From assembly GCA_029891345.1 (NCBI GenBank), contig CM057005.1, positions 59,413,760-59,477,759 of the forward strand: a stretch of DNA of 64,000 nt. The letters run 5' to 3'. The notes beneath the pieces were generated by a model, which worked only from the letters and a program-made list of their open reading frames with translations, did not search any database and had not been told where the DNA came from. This DNA comes from Dryococelus australis (Eukaryota > Arthropoda > Insecta > Phasmatodea > Phasmatidae). A program made the position numbers and the translations under genes. This document shows positions 11,950 through 25,300 of the stretch, in pieces; the stretch's first letter is position 1; every line of letters starts with the position of its first letter.

Positions 11950-12186
11950 ACGAGGAAGGGGAACACGATTTGCCCCACGCTACGACCGTCTTATCAAAAG
12001 ATTATCTGCCTTCCCACTCTCCTTCTCTTACTCATACGTTTTCACGAAACGAATAGGTAAGGATTGGTGAAGTACCAGAACTTGACGGCACCTCTGATCG
12101 AACCATTTAACGAGTTAAGATCTTTTTTTTTTTTTTATTCGAGAACTGTTCCCGGCTACTCTCGAACTCGGCTTGTAAACGAGTTA

Positions 12187-12403
12187 GTGACTGAGTGAAG
12201 AGATTCGGGCGGCTCTTAACTTCGGGGTCTTGAAATCCGATGAGGGTGAAGCGATGTGAGTGTGGCGCAGCGCCGGTACGCAAGGGTGGGGGAAACGGGA
12301 TATCCCCGAGAAAACCGCCGACCAGAGGGAATATCCGACACGGTTCCCACAAGCGAAAATCCGGAGGCGAGCCCGCCGGGAATCGAACCCGATTCGCCAT
12401 GGT
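12187..12403 (-). repeat. SINE family 1, near-complete copy
   Basis: Minus-strand copy with tail agagattcgggcggctctta at the left and B-box-like gggaatcgaacccgattcgc (reverse) at the right. The first roughly 30 bases of the tRNA-like head are missing. Confidence 0.9.
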
Positions 12404-12453
12404 GGTTGTAAACTAATTTTACATGAAAATATTTATCTAGTCAGAAACGTTGG

Positions 12454-12881
12454 TAAACGCTGTTAATGGTCAAATGGGCAATTTTGAAAGCCCTGCTTAA
12501 GATCTATTTGTATACACGTTGTGTATTCATCCGCCTTATGTAAAATTAACATTGCTGTGGGCCTCGTCACTTTATTCATGCGTCGGTCAAGTGAAACTGT
12601 GCAATTGTTAAGAAAGTAAATGCTTTACAAATCTGCTCATTTTTGCACATCGATGTAATAAAAAAAATAACAGAAAGTGAAAGTATTGAGTTTAAGTTAT
12701 CACAAACGGTTAACACTTTTGATTAGACTTTAATATATGGAACTACTTTCCATCCATCGTTACCAACTTCACTGGGCAAATGTAACACAGTGCTTCCATT
12801 AAAATATATGCGTGCACGGGCGGGGACTTTTTTTTCTAAGGTTTATTTCTAAAGTGCTCACTTTATCGTGAACAGTCTTTA
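12454..12881 (+). repeat. MITE family M1, body a (428 bp)
   Basis: Same body as 5672-6101 (gttgtgtattcatccgcc; actttattcatgcgtcggtc; ccatccatcgttaccaactt). The left terminus is decayed (taaacgctgttaatggtcaa); the right is tatcgtgaacagtcttta. Confidence 0.85.
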
Positions 12882-13112
12882 GTGGTAATTAATACTTAAA
12901 GGAGTGTATGTGTTTTGTGAGTGTGTGAACGTGAGGGAGAGCCACATCGATTGTTCTTAAAGCCGGAATACATAGCTTCGACAATCACGACACGACAGAC
13001 ATGACGATTTAAACCGAACAGCCAATCAAACACAAGACGCGTCTCACGCCGGCACGACGAAAAATTACCACGATAAACATTTTTGGATACCACATTTTTT
13101 ATATTTTTGTAG

Positions 13113-13165
13113 TGGCCGTGGTAGAGCAGTCGTTAGACTACTTGCCTCCCACCGAGGCAATCGTC
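13113..13165 (+). repeat. SINE head fragment, diverged
   Basis: gtggccgtggtagagcagtc then gttagactacttgcctccca then ccgaggc match the family 1 tRNA-like head, but the B-box and body that follow are lost. Confidence 0.6.
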
Positions 13166-13634
13166 TAAAGTTCATCTTAAGGGTGGTACACATCTCAGAA
13201 GTTGGAGCTGGAACAATAGTTTTTAAGGTGGAACTCCGACTGTCTTGGTAATGGTTAACTGAACAAAGTTCTTCAAAACACCGCAACACTTGCTGTCATC
13301 AAATTATTTCATGTAAATAATCAATGTTACTAACCTTATTTCTAACTAACATCCATGTCGTGATGGCATATTCGGGATTTAAAGGACGGATTATTAACTC
13401 TCACGTCACAGTTAACAAAAATGTCACCTAGTGCAAATACGCTGAACCTCGCCGTTCTCGAGTAATTTGTATTTTACCTACAAAATGATATTTACCAATA
13501 TCTGGAAGGCGGGACACGCACAATACCTACTAACACACAGAGAGATTCATTACAGTGGTACTGTAATAAACTTTTTCTTCTGCTACAACTTCAAAAATGT
13601 GTACCCTCCTTAGAATTAATTTTAGATCATATGT

Positions 13635-13649
13635 CGTGTGTGTGTGTGT

Positions 13650-13738
<89 letters not shown>

Positions 13739-13748
13739 ATATATATAT
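13635..13748. repeat. Compound (GT)n(TA)n microsatellite
   Basis: About eight GT dinucleotides run into nearly 50 TA dinucleotides with one break (tattata). Confidence 0.95.
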
Positions 13749-13989
13749 TCGACTTCTTTTTTTTTTCGTGATTAAATTACATCCGAAGTTTGTCCGTCGA
13801 ATCAAGATACACTCTGTATGTTTGCTGCAAGCTAATTTTGATTGTTTCCGGTGTTTGTGTGCGTGTTTTACTATGCCATTTTCTGAATCTTCGGTGAGAA
13901 CAGCTCTGCATATGTCGTACGTTCATAGTAAATTACCTTTTATTTGATCGCTTCAAAGACGTATAAACTTATTTATCAAAATCTATCTC

Positions 13990-14185
13990 ATTTATAATAG
14001 TAGTCAATAAATATATAATATTGTAGCATTAAACATTAACATTAAATTCCGGTTAAATATATGCACTGTGTTTATTACACGCATGATAATATTTATTTTT
14101 AAAAGTGGTGGAAGGATAAAAAATGCTGATAAGGAAAAAGTGACCAAGGTCTCAAAAGTGCTCACTTTACTGTGAACGGCCTATA
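13990..14185 (+). repeat. MITE family M1, body c, 3' part
   Basis: Shares with 15316-15558 and 56845-57091 the order aata...gtgtttattac, aatatttattttt, aagtggtggaaggat, aaagtgacca and the right end ctcactttactgtgaacggc ctata. The left terminus is not recognisable. Confidence 0.65.
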
Positions 14186-15315
14186 ATTATGTTGCTAAAA
14201 TTATAAGTAATTTCCTGCTTGTACTCATTTCTACGTAATGATAACTCTCAAAGTATGCATCTCATTAAATGTTCCGGTTTGACGTCTACAGGAAAATCTG
14301 AGCCAGTCCTAAACAACAAACCAAGAAATTCCGCTCTGAAGGTATTCATGGGTTTTTTTTTTTTTTTTGTTCACCTACAACCTGTTGTAAAATAGATCTG
14401 CGATTTCAGTATTGAAGACATCCCACCCAATGGTCCGTCAAAAGCAATACATAAATGTTTATTTTCTGTAAATTAGTGCAGTATGGCGTGGTTAAAAGCA
14501 AAAATGCTTGTGCTCAGGTGCTAGAGGTAAAAACCATATTTCCGCCACGTTAAACCAGTACTCAATTACAAGCAATTTCTTAAGAAAAATATTTATTTAA
14601 TTTACGATATCAGCCTTCCTGTATTCGACCATTTGTCGCCAGTGTGTAGACAGTTACAAATTCTCACAGTGTTTCTTGTAATACCGAAACCCTTGGGGTT
14701 AGTTAAAATTATTTACAGCCAGGATTCATGATGTAGGACGTTTGTATTATATATTTTAATTGTTCCTCATTAAAAAAAAAAACATAAAAGTTCTTAAAAA
14801 TAATCGCGTATACTTACAGAATTTGTATAAAATTTTAGAGTCATACACAAGTAAAATATTTATTCGACACTATGTGCAATCATACAAACTGCAATTTTTT
14901 ATACAGTTGGTTGGTTTGGTTTACTCGGCTGATCTCGCATTAGGTGGTACCGTTAGCGAGTTAAATTTTTCGGTACGCTAACCATACAATGTAACATTAT
15001 GTAATAAGAAAAATAAATATAAAGTTATTTCATTATTTATTTTGTGAACTTGCAACGTGATTAGTTATGCGACTTTTTATTTTATTTCAATCAAATTTGT
15101 CATATTGAGTGAATCAATGACTTCATTGAACAACAATAATAATTACTTTAGGGGAATTTTTTTCTATTTTTAGACAATTTGCTGTCAGCCACGGCAAGAC
15201 ACGGCCACATCAAGACCAGAGGCGTATTTGCTATCGTCCACGACTATGCGATTTAAAAAACATTATTTTTCATACTGTGAATATAAAACATGTCTTAATA
15301 CTCTTTACTGTAAGG
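14186..15315. other. unassigned AT-rich sequence
   Basis: No gene or classified repeat seen. A 73-codon plus-strand frame at 14760-14981 has no motif and strong AT bias. Confidence 0.4.
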
Positions 15316-15558
15316 TATAGACTGTTCACGGTAAAATGAGCACTTTTTAAGGCTTTTCCAACAGGCATTAACTAATAATAAATATATTTTATGGCAACTT
15401 CAGGCGTTAACTTTCGCGAGTGTTGGAATATTTTTACTGTGTTTATTGGTCACAGGGTAATGTTTATATTAAAATGTGGCGGAAAGATAGAAAGTGACTA
15501 AAAAAAAAAAAATTTGCAGGGCCTTAAAAAGTGCTCGCTTTACCGTGAATAGACTATA
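15316..15558 (+). repeat. MITE family M1, body c, full-length copy (243 bp)
   Basis: Starts tatagactgttcacggtaaa and ends taccgtgaatagactata, well-matched inverted ends flanked by TA. The body is unrelated to bodies a and b but matches 56845-57091. Confidence 0.85.
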
Positions 15559-16055
15559 GAAATTTGCCAATAGAGGTTTGGTATTCAAATATTACAGTTG
15601 TTGGATTCGTTCGGAAGTTCGCCTACAAACCTGTCTGGGAACTATAGCGTTGATTATTGCAGCAAGCCATTTGTCAACAGTATAAACACTAAATGTGCTA
15701 AGTGCTATCAGATGTCATACGTGACTGGATGGGTAATTCATGCAGCAATTAATCTTCCTCTCCCTCTGCGGGAATGACATTTTTCTGAATGGAGCTTGCT
15801 AGTTACACAGCCTACCTTCATTATGAATATGTATCATTTGTTCGATTCCAGCGAAATGTACGTCATTTTAATACGTAGAGCAGGCATTTCTTCACTGGGA
15901 AAGTTTAAAAAAAAAAAAAAAAAAAAAGTAATAATTTAATAACTTACGCGGCTTAACTGAGACATCGGACCACGGGGTTCATTTTCCGGATTCAGGATAA
16001 CACAGAGAGCGAGGGAGCGATACTTCAGGTTCATCAAATTGCAGTAGTTGAGTGA
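15559..16055. other. unassigned sequence
   Basis: Nothing recognised apart from a poly(A) run of about 21 bases near 15907. Confidence 0.4.
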
Positions 16056-16262
16056 CATAATGATTGGATGCAGTTTGGTCACTCTCACAACCAAAAACAC
16101 CCGTGTTTGTGGGGCCCCTCTAGTGTGGGTAAGACAAGTTGCTGGGACAGAATCTTACAAGGAGCGCGAATTTTTTATCCCGATGTTGGGGAATTCGCAT
16201 TCCAAGATCTGGACGAACGGTACTATGATGTCATTGGTTTTGAAGAATATTCGCGTGAATAG
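16056..16262 (+). pseudogene. SF3-helicase-like fragment resembling CRESS-DNA virus Rep (candidate endogenous viral element)
   Basis: A roughly 65-residue open stretch carries a P-loop GPSSVGKT (16113-16136), a conserved-looking spacer with RIFYPDVGEFAFQ, and a Walker B-like hydrophobic-plus-acidic motif DVIGFEE (16227-16247). This order and spacing fit superfamily 3 helicase domains of Rep proteins from circular single-stranded DNA viruses, where GP..TGKT is followed after about 35-40 residues by an acidic Walker B. In the virus this domain unwinds DNA during rolling-circle replication. Here it is a relic: the upstream frame closes just before 16056, a stop ends it at 16262, and neither the N-terminal HUH nuclease nor the C-terminal helicase motifs are visible. 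A fragment of a helicase from another mobile element is the main alternative. The similarity is judged from memory of motif patterns and was not searched. Confidence 0.55.
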
Positions 16263-16429
16263 GCCTACCATTGTTGTCATAATACTGTCAATGAATTAAA
16301 TTTAAATTGTGAGATACATATTTATATGACAGTTATGTGTTCAAATATTATGTGATGTATTATAATTTTTGACAAAATAATATACATTTGCTAATGAGTT
16401 TGTGTTTGATATCGTTATTCATTATTTTC

Positions 16430-17072
16430 TAATGACCACCTTCGCATGTTGATGGAAGTCATTTCCAGCTGTGCGTATAAATAATAATGTGGTAGTGCAC
16501 CTTCCTGCCAGAAGAAAAAAACAATCATCCTCTTGGTGTATTTTTTGAACAGTTGGCACAACGTTTCTCTGCAATATGGTGCAGTAACTCCCATGCCGCC
16601 ATTTCTCCAAAGAAAAATTACCCCAAAAGTCCACACTGTTAACCAAGGAAGATGAACTGATTGAACTACGGAAATGTTGGGATTTCCATCGCCGCAGATA
16701 CACACAGTTGTGGCGGTTGATAGTTAAATTCAATATAACTCACACCGTGAAGAAAAGGGGAATGTAAGGCCTCCACTTTACTTACGTTAAAATGTAACGG
16801 ACACTTGTTTTTCTGACACATGTCTCACGCACAGCTTGCTGTACACACTTTGACTTCCCAGGGGAACGTGCTGACGTAAGCAACAGAGCACCCACGCCTC
16901 CTTCATCCGTTGTCGTTCTCTTCCTGCTGCACCGTACTTTCTTCACATCCCTCACAATTCCGTATTCCTCAAAACTGTCACATAATCGTGTTGTACGGTA
17001 TCTTATTCTGCCTCCCACCTTCTCGACGTCTCGGTCATTTTCTCTTATTCCCAATAACACTTTAAAACCCAT
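16430..17072 (-). pseudogene. mariner/IS630-type DDE transposase pseudogene
   Basis: The N-terminal part (17072 down to about 16782) reads as a helix-turn-helix: residues ~29-40 LCDSFEEYGIV, then ARSPGKS (residues 68-74) and a RKTSVRYIL recognition-helix-like end. This is the pattern of the N-terminal domain in insect mariner-like transposases. Downstream, after a frame change, comes NRHNC (16704-16718), a hallmark near the first catalytic Asp in this group, then a VW.FGVI strand, and in a third frame QEGALPHYYLY (around 16484-16507), which corresponds to the usual QDGAPPHY with the second catalytic Asp as Glu. Roughly 50 residues between the HTH and NRHNC, including the first catalytic Asp, are missing. 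In life the protein would cut and paste its own element at TA sites. Stops, two frameshifts and the deletion make it inactive. Inverted terminal repeats were not identified. Confidence 0.8.
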
Positions 17073-19422
17073 TTCTATTGCTGAAAGAAAATTTTTTCAT
17101 CTACACCTTTTCCTCTTCAACTACAGTGCTGCTGTACGTCGCTGCAAACGGAACTGCCAACAACAGAGTGGGTACACGCGCTCTGGCATACAGAAATTTG
17201 CCCTTACAGCTTGAAATACACACATTTTTATTGCATTGTCTTTATTAGTTTCTATATTCTTAACCTATAAACAGGGTATATATTAGTTTTGAAAACCGGT
17301 ATTTTATTTCAACGTCTGCGGTAAAATTCAAAGCAAACGATTCTGCAAGTTACATAATCAGTCAAAAGTGCCAGTTGGAGCTCATTCGACATAAAAATGA
17401 AGCCTTCAGCTGGAAACCGACCTTTCCACAAGAATAAAGGTGAACATGTTTATACCAGAGATTCAATAAGGGAACGAAGCTTTATTTATTTTTTTTTTTT
17501 GGTTAGTGTATTGCATTTACCAAATATTATTTAATAGAGTTATAAAACGGTAAATCGTACTAAAAACAAGGATAAAAAATTAGGTATTTTAATACTCTTA
17601 ACAACTATGCAGGCGCGAAGTGATGTGAAGTTTGATTGGATGGAAAGCAAGGAAGGTGAAAACGAAAGTCCCCAAAAAGGCCCTCTGACCAATAGAAGTG
17701 TCCGCCATGTTTCCTAAATAAGAAAATCAAGTGTGGCCCGGCCAGAAATACAGACCAGATCGTCTTGGTGGAGGTCTGTGCGCGCTATCCACGTAACAAG
17801 TGAAAATATAATTTTAATGGTTTAAAAAATCTAAAGTGGTATACCAATTATAAGTAATAAATAAAGGACTTTAATTTAATCAATCATAAATTCAACATTT
17901 TAATAAGGGCTTGTATCTTTTCGGGGTGCTGATTACTACACACGACGTAATGGAAGGCGTGGCAGTTCGCATTCAGTACGGGATCAAGAACTATCGGAGT
18001 AAACATTGCTTAACCCGCGATCAGTCACGTGCAGTACATTATTGAGCTAGAATTATAAGATTAATAATTCAACTAGCTGTAGTATGTTGGTAATTTTACC
18101 GTACATGACTTTGGCATGAAGAGTGTAGCCAGGCAATTATGAACTCTCGTATGCGATGATTCTTTTGACCACTTATTTTATGTTTATAAGCATTTCTAAT
18201 TCTGAAAGAAAAAAAAATCTAAACATGTTGCAAATCAGGTACCATGGTAGAAAAAATTTACATTTTTTTGTATAAATCTGAAACAATTTCAGAATTTTAT
18301 TTTAATGAATTTCCTTGATAGAACTGTTTCGATACATACATGGAGTTGTACGTTTCAGTAATGCACTTTCGTATTTCATTATATTCCTATTTTGAGACAA
18401 TATGTAAAGCATTTTCCACATTTTTGTAAATAAAGGCGCAGGGCTCAAAAATTTCTTTGTACAGTTCATAAATTTTAATTCTGGTACTTCAATTCCAAAA
18501 CAATTTTCAAAATAAAATCTGCTTAAACAATTTTTAATAACGTTTATATGTGTTTTTTTTTATTAAAGGAAGATATTTAATTTACATCCACAGCATTGTT
18601 ACCTTTTCTTCAAATGTATTTGACAGAATATAAGATAGCAAGGGTGTTTTATGTAATGGTGACAATACTTGTGCTCACGATTATGATTTCTCTACTTTCT
18701 AGGGGTTGTGAGAAAATAAATAATATCGTTAGTATTAATTTAATGAAATGAAATTTTTCTTGGAAGAAGAAAATTGCCTGAAATTCTTCTTAGGCAAGCC
18801 TATTTGTAGGAGGGTTTTATAACCTTTTTTTCTAAACGGATTCAAGAAAATTTGAAAACACTTAACTCATTAATAGAGATGTGGCACCTAGATTTTTATT
18901 CTAACTTAGATTGTCCTTCTGGATTTACGGCAGACATACTGAAAAAGAATTTTTTGAGTATTGTTTTAAAACGATTTTTATTATAAGCTAAGGAAATAAA
19001 TTTTTTCTGCCTATAAATATTTAAGTCTATAAAACACATTCATGTAACAGTAGCGAATATCTGATAGTTATTCTTTTATCTGCGAGGAGAGAAACTTTGT
19101 TGTAAGAAAAGAGCTTTTAAAAATATTTTGTTTTCATCCTCTGGGGTGATCTTTTGTCAGGCCAAGTTAAAGACCGCTGTTCCCTTATCTGATCCCGACT
19201 TCGAGGCTTGAGGACGGGAACAGCCACAGCTTGTCCGAACTCGGCGCGTTTGTTAAGGAGTTTTGCCCTCAAGTGCCGTGTAACTTTCCCTCGCCTAACC
19301 ACGGGCGCATGTAGTTACCGACGGACCAGCGCCGACATGCATAGCTCGCCACTCCCACCTTATGAAGCTTCAACTTCCTGAGATCCAGGCAGACGGTCGC
19401 CAGGTAGACAGTCTCGGGTCCT

Positions 19423-19424
<2 letters not shown>
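17073..19424. other. unassigned AT-rich sequence
   Basis: No gene or classified repeat seen. The stretch at 19117-19350 is more GC-rich, with a 61-codon minus-strand frame that has no recognisable motif. Confidence 0.4.
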
Positions 19425-19486
<62 letters not shown>

Positions 19487-19511
19487 CTCACGCACACACA
19501 CACACACACAC
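19425..19511. repeat. (CT)n then (CA)n microsatellite
   Basis: About 29 CT dinucleotides, then ctcacg, then about 11 CA dinucleotides. Confidence 0.95.
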
Positions 19512-21562
19512 TCCCTCACACCCATGGACATCCACCCAACCCGAGCCGGAGGTTTTGGAAGCGAGGCGGGAAGAGTAATGAAGAAAGACCTGCCCCCCCC
19601 CCCTCAACAGCACAGGCTATGTTAAGTTAGGTTAGGCCATCTCAATAAGTATAGGTGGGCCTAGGTGAATTCAGTCATCATATACAATTTCAAAACATAT
19701 AATTACCAAATGAATGGGACACGCATCTTCTCATTCTCTATTATTATTATATTTCTCGTTTTTTTTCATGTAACAGTAACAGTTATTGCAATAACAATCA
19801 CTGTACAACATACAATATTAAATACTAACCTAACTGTAATATTAACAATTAATTATCACAATTCATGCAGTCACCTACACAGAATACAACACTGTTACCT
19901 CTTGCAGCTACTGAAACCATACAGCATATGAGATGGTCACATCGCGAAATCGTGTAAAGATTTTCAGTGACTTACGGGTTCTTATATATGTATGTGTTAC
20001 TTATATAGGATCTTATGGGGTTCTGGTGAGAAATAACATGTAAATGTAACCACCAAGATATATACGTGTATGTAGGGGACATTTTGCAACCTGTAGAACC
20101 TTGTGTGAATCAATACTATATGTGATTTTTACCAAATAACTTACACTCCCCTGATGAAGCGGTGAACTCAGGAACTCTGTAAAAGGGAAGTCAAGACACT
20201 GGCACTCAAAATACCTTGAATTCTCACTAAAATAAAGAAGCACTTCATTTAAATATTTGCATTTAATTTAGATAAAATTAGCATGGCTCAAAATAAAAAA
20301 TTAATGAAAACCAATAGTGTTAAAAACCTTAACTTCAAATCAGAGAAGATGAAAATTAAATATTTAAAACTGTTTTGATGTGCGAAATCCAATTAAATAA
20401 AATTATGCTCTGCAAGTAGAGTAGAATACTAAAATACTACCACCATTCGAACAAAACATTAATTATTCAGAAATTAATTTAAATTAAATTAAAAGTAAAA
20501 TTTCTTTTACGCTACTTTCAGTACTTAAGATAGAATGTAGATAAAAAAAATGTATCGGAATTAAAGTGTTATTAGATTAGTGCATCTTATTAAAATGCTG
20601 TGTCTTGAGCTCCCTTCATAAATTATATTCCAAGTTCAGGTAACTTTCACACATACTAATTAGAATCGTAATTTCTTTGAGAAAAATCTTAGTGTTTTCC
20701 AATGAAAACTTAAGTCCACGTCAATAAAAATGAAGATAATAAACTATTCTTCACTCCAAATTAAATTTAAGTCAATTCAAATTAAAGTTTGCTCCGGAAA
20801 CTAACTCAAGTCGGGTCGAGCAGGACCACTGGGCTGATTAACAATTAACATAGAAATCCAAAAACTATTTCTTGACTAAATTGTTGCATCTCTCATCATT
20901 AAATACAGGAGCATTAAGAAAACTGAAGGAAGCGCTACTTGGCACAAGTCCATTGGCCTGAAATACGACGGCGTCACCTTACTCAGTAGCTTGCAGCTTA
21001 CGCCTCCATCATGGCGTCTCGACGTCGCGTAGCGTCCATCGGGTCGACAGCGTCCACTAATAAAAACCAACTAATATGCTAGATTTAGTCTCTTCTCAAA
21101 TGACTAAACTAGCCCTGGGTGAAAACTAACTTCTGGGAGATAATCGGCCAACCTAAGTTATGCTGATGCCGGAGATTTCGCCCTCGAAATCCCGATTACG
21201 AAAGTCACGTCTGGGCCTTCAGATCTGTACCCAGATGCCCCTAACATCCGGCAAATTCCTACTCAAACCTAAAATGGAGCTTAGCTACATCCGGTCTAAC
21301 TAGACATAACTATATCTAAACATAAAAATTAATGCCGAACTGCAAACCAAAGAAAATGTAAATAAACATAAGTATAATGGATAGGAATGGTAGATCCTAA
21401 CTCATGTTACATATTAGAAATAACAAAACAAATGTAAAAATGCAGGAGGGCTCCAATTAAATTAAGAATACCAAAACATATGCAAAAATATTGGTATACA
21501 GTCCCAAAGCAATATATGTGCTAATATACGTACTAGTTCCTATGACATGTAAATGAGGGTGC
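19512..21562. other. unassigned AT-rich sequence left of the Maverick-like element
   Basis: No gene recognised. A 10-base ttaggttagg at about 19626 is too short to be a telomeric repeat. At 20013-20243 a minus-strand frame of 76 codons has no motif. Confidence 0.4.
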
Positions 21563-22352
21563 ATTATTTTATTGGTGTTGAAAGGGGTAAGGTGATGTTG
21601 GCGGAGCACCATCGATGTGTCCTCTGCGACATCCTTGAGCCGACTGAACAGAGGGGTGGGTTGTAATTGCTTATATAGTTGTTAATATTGGTGAAAGAGA
21701 AGTATAAGAATATTTTATATTTTTTTGTTTGTGAGTGGAACGTACACACTCTGCGGGCTTTTGGAACACTAGGCGAGTGAGGTGTGGATGGAGCGTGAGC
21801 ATGCATGTCACATCTGGGACACTTAGCGAGTGAGGTGCGGATGGAGCGAGAGCATGCGACCCACTTCTGTCTCACTATGATTCACGTTCAAATAGCCTAC
21901 CGAACGAATTACTTTAAACCCAATTGACCAAATAAGTTTAATTGTACGATTACCACAATTTCATTAAACCAACTTTAATCATGCGATTAAGGAATTTATT
22001 CCACAAAACTGTTTCAAACATTACAAATGCTAACTGGTCATTAAACAAAGTTAATTTAATTAAAATACTCAAAACACATATGCAAACGAATCAACAACGA
22101 TAAGCCCAGCTAACACAATAAAACGAAATACAACTCACCATCCTCCAGGTGTCATAAACAACACTGACAAAGATCCCCTCCCAACAAAAGTACACAAAGT
22201 CACACTCCTTACGTATTTTACTCCGTCCCTCATCTGCTCTTAAGACCAATATTCTAAACACATAACGAAATACAGGTTAAACCAGATGAACGATCATCCA
22301 CATTTCATCTAATGCCTTACAAAAATTATTTATTACACTAAGAAACTAAGCA
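21563..22352 (+). repeat. Left terminal inverted repeat of the Maverick-like element
   Basis: Begins attattttattggtgttgaa; the reverse complement of 35935 downward begins identically. Similarity runs inward through catcgatgtgtcctctg, gaggggtgggttgtaattgc, gtttgtgagtgga, cgttcaaatagcct, aaagtcacactccttacgta and aatgccttacaaaaatt to ttacactaagaaa. Inside it are two or three diverged copies of a roughly 60-bp unit (gagtgaggtgtggatggagc; cgagtgaggtgcggatggag). The ORF shadows here are not genes. Confidence 0.85.
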
Positions 22353-25300
22353 CACAACGACAAGCCCAGCTAAAATAAAAATCTCCCCTAAAAAAAATTC
22401 CCTACCACACATGTACACTAACCTCACAGCAAATGTAAAATACTTCCACCAATAATGCTGCAAAGCCCCACTTCTAAAACTATATACACGCCACGTCTCA
22501 TTGTAAAGTAGGTTGTATAAGTATTGCAAATCACATAACACGCACTTGTATTTCCATGAAACTAGAAAACGAAGATAAATCTAGTATATTTCCAAACATA
22601 ACATAGTGATGGTTAGACTCCGAAGACAACGAACAAAGTCATCTGCAGGCAACAAAGCCTCTGTCAGGCAACCTTAGGAGCAGATGCACATCCCCACTCC
22701 AAATATTACCCAGAATGCAGAGTACCACGTAACAAGAGAACAACATTTTTCCCCTCTCTGTGCAGCCACCACCCAGAATGCTACAAGATGTCTCTTCACC
22801 CCCTCTTTCAACCCCGAAAAGCATACTGCGCAGGCATGGTGAAAACAAGCGAAGATCTGACCTTTCCCTCCCTGCCCGCCAACCAGGACAAACCTACGCC
22901 TACACCATGGCTTGATTCCCGTACCTCTCCACATGAGTAAATGTGGATAAATGTGTAGTTCAAGATTTTGCTACCAGAGGACGTAAGAGGCACACAAATC
23001 GCTCAATCCTCCAAGGCAAAAAAACCGCACCTCGCTAACAACAAAGATTTTTTTCAAAAATGTTACATCCGCGATATTATGTTACATTCCCAATAGAAAA
23101 GTAAGAAGGAATTTTAAATAAAAATTTTGTCATAGGAAACGTAACTTTAATGCACACACCATGTATAAATATTAGTGTATCCCCAAGTACAGAATCCCAA
23201 ACATAAAGTATTTATATTTAATGAATTTCCAGCAGAAAGTTATATTTTTTCAGTAAAACATGTTTCCTTTATTTCCAAATATATTTGACTTTATTAAGTT
23301 CATTCTATATTATAAAAATGTCTTTTATTCACAGTGAAGATTTAGTTATCCACTCTGTATAACCTACGACATAAAATGTGTAGTAAAGCCCTCATGCAAG
23401 AAACCTTTGTAAATTGTCAGCATAACAAAGTTAAAAATTACTACCGATACATCGTGCGAGGAGAATGTTGCACTCGCTCCTGCGGTACATATTATGCCAA
23501 GTCCCCTACACTGAGCTACGTTATGAACAAAACCAAGTTTAAATAAACATATGAATTTTTTTATTCAATTGTGCTATCTGCTTACCTTTAACACAACCTA
23601 CATAAAGCGTTTTCATAAAACTTAGGCAAATAAACTTAATAATATACAGCCCTATATATGTTAGGGCCGTGTAATATCCCCCAACCATTGTATAACCAGC
23701 CCTGTCGTATTCAGTTATGAATGAGAGTTTAGCGGAGCAGATATTCTAAACTGTGTTTCACTGTGTAAATGCAAGATGTACCCGCTCGTTCGGGGAAAGC
23801 TGTGGTCTGTCTGTTGATACGCCACGAAGGTTGGGAAAAGAATTCGTGAAGGCTGGACTCCTGAGGAGAGATTGTTCGTAAGGGTGTGGCGCAGAGCTCC
23901 ATGCTCGAGAAGACAGCTGTGGTTATGACTACTTCCAATCCCTCCCGATGGTGAGCACTCAAGTCACCATGCTCATTCTCTCTCCCTCTCTCCTCCACCA
24001 TGGTTTCCCGTCAGGCACAAAGAGACTAGCGCAATATTTCATGCCTCAAGACAGGTGTGGTGCCACGCTGGCAGGGAAACAGTCATCTGTCCGTGTGAAG
24101 CAACTCTCCCAGGAAAATTATATACCAGAAATGTATTCCCATCATGATTACAGCAAACTATGTTTATTGCATTTGAAAATAATTTTTAAGTCCAGGAAAT
24201 TCTTACCCAAATAAATATGCTGCAAACAAACACATTTAAGATATTTCCAAGTAGCAACAGAAATATTACGTTGTTCAATGATCACACTCAAAACTAGATA
24301 CTTGAAAATAAATTTTTCCATTCTTTAAACATTTTGCTACCAAACAAATTAGTGCCTAACACGATTCGATAAGCATTTTAAACATATGTATATTTTCTAA
24401 AATATGTTTTGCGTGTATAATCTATTAAATTATAAGTTTTAAACCAATCTTCGTATAAATGAAAATTAAATATGATGCACAAATGCGTCCAACCAATTAT
24501 ATTAGAAATGTTTATATTTTGGACAAATATGCGTAAATATCACATTTCCATCGGAAATTAAAACAATTGGAATTTGTATCGGAGTTGTAAGTTTCAACAA
24601 AAAACCGTACTTTAGTCATTTCGAACACCGATAGGATTTTGAAAGCTAACGAACATGCATATTTTTCTGAAAGACTTCTTATGAAACACAAATTCTGCCT
24701 CTACTAAAATTATTTTACAATTACTGACACTCAGATATATCAAAAAGGTGTATACTGGTTGGTACAACTGTGTATATTTGGGATAATATTTTATTTAAAA
24801 ATACTACATTACCAACTACCCAACACACCAGTACTAGCAAGCAGAGAGCGGCATTTCAAGTCGAAAGATGAGCTGGGGAATGATATTTTTTGTCAGTTTC
24901 CCAACACAGTCGTCTAACATGCACACCACTCTCTTCCCTGCTGTGCTAAGAGTGTATAAAACTTTTCGTAGAGCTAACAACGACAGTCACTGTTCACAAT
25001 TCCCATCCCCTCCTTCCCCCTCATGTAGACATAGCCTAACTCTGTTAGAAACAGCTGATAATTACACATTTATTTTTAATAATTTCCAACACAAGTATGT
25101 AAAAAAAGTTGTGTTATATTGCCAACACCCTGGCGAAGTCAAACTATGCCTTAGGACGAGGGTTCTGTGTTCGAATCCCAGGTAAGGCATGGTTAATATA
25201 AGATGGGTTCGATTCCCAGCTAAGGCATGGTTAATATAATCCAGTGTCCTTATAAAAGGTATACAATAATATACGATACAAGAGCATATATGCAATGCTT

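Noticed and set aside
19620..19640. Telomere-like TTAGG repeats
   Set aside because: Only two units are present.
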